Position numbers and translations under genes: made by a program. The notes below the pieces were generated by a model. It searched no databases. It was not told where the DNA came from and saw nothing but the letters and a program-made list of their open reading frames with translations. Below, piece after piece: positions 22,930 to 23,044 of a stretch of 23,044 bases of DNA. Within the stretch, counting starts at the first letter, position 1, and every line of letters starts with the position of its first letter. Source of the DNA: Thermococcus sp. (GTDB lineage: Archaea; Methanobacteriota_B; Thermococci; Thermococcales; Thermococcaceae); assembly GCA_021160985.1 (NCBI GenBank), contig JAGHBN010000098.1:1-23044 (forward strand). The letters are read 5' to 3'.

Positions 22930-22946
22930 AACTTATTAATTAAGTT
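22930..22946. promoter_or_regulatory. Near-palindromic TATA region, minus-strand promoter and possibly bidirectional
   Basis: AACTTATTAATTAAGTT has palindromic ends (AACTTA/TAAGTT). On the minus strand it predicts a start near 22914, leaving a short leader with GTGAT before ATG 22901. On the plus strand it would start near 22966, at ATG 22968 of a 23-codon frame of doubtful reality. Confidence 0.4.
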
Positions 22947-23044
22947 TTTGCTAAACCTTTTGTCAGTATGACACAAGAAAAAAAAAAGATTTTTAGCGTA
23001 CTTACAATATCAAGAGCAAAAAAGTTAAATAAAAGGTAGTAACT

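Larger units (their letters stand above)
21860..23044. other. AT-rich segment with a shift in composition
   Basis: From about 21860 to the window end the sequence is visibly richer in A and T (ATATAT, AAATTT, poly-A runs), and its gene prefers A/T-ending codons, unlike the GC-ending codons of alaS or hisS. It holds one gene, a candidate divergent promoter and no mobile-element ends that I could see. This suggests DNA from another source. Confidence 0.5.

Noticed and set aside
22968..23039. 23-codon frame MTQEKKKIFSVLTISRAKK with a possible promoter
   Set aside because: Very short, contains a poly-A run, lies at the window edge; not enough to call a gene.

Overview
The window looks like a chromosomal stretch of a Thermococcus-type hyperthermophilic archaeon (Thermococcales). 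The reasons are archaeal TATA boxes (TTTAAA or TTATAA type) about 26 bases before start codons, GGAGGTGA-type ribosome binding sites, archaeal-type histidyl- and alanyl-tRNA synthetases, a pair of proteins resembling the Pyrococcus/Thermococcus-restricted family DUF257, and a textbook archaeal C/D box sRNA. No tRNA, rRNA, CRISPR array or insertion sequence was seen.

Layout. (1) 1-3102 is an accessory region with a repeating two-gene pattern: a small Cys-rich protein followed by a secreted, heavily N-glycosylatable, membrane-anchored protein. The small gene of the first unit is frameshifted; the second unit is intact. (2) 3224-7000 holds a leaderless-looking multi-membrane-span protein, then a leftward block: an FAD-dependent dehydrogenase (COG2509-like), two DUF257-like paralogues, and a decayed copy of the dehydrogenase C-terminus. 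(3) 7101-10673 runs rightward: a perfect 10+10 inverted repeat in the promoter region, a two-CBS-domain protein, two tandem CPA2 cation/proton antiporters, and a MarC-family protein. This reads as an ion-homeostasis block. (4) 10739-12052 is hisS. Converging on it with a 2-base gap are a 39-aa gene and a 156-aa protein that may have a BECR-type nuclease fold. (5) 12681-16605 runs leftward: a single-HKD phospholipase D-like lipoprotein, a class III PLP aminotransferase or racemase, and an AGCS sodium/amino-acid symporter.

(6) At 16882-16942 a complete C/D box sRNA ends right at the start codon of a 97-aa coiled-coil gene. (7) 17294-20034 is alaS with a one-base deletion near 19801. The deletion moves the last ~76 residues into the -1 frame, where a GTG with a ribosome-binding-like sequence overlaps the premature TAG. 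(8) 20103-21902 is a two-gene ABC exporter. (9) From about 21860 the DNA turns AT-rich and carries a divergent FAD oxidoreductase of geranylgeranyl-reductase type, probably acquired.

The strongest items for follow-up are the C/D sRNA abutting a start codon, the broken or split alaS, the nuclease-like bicistron, the 7101-7130 inverted repeat and the small/large secreted cassettes. All family names come from reading motifs by eye; no database search was possible.
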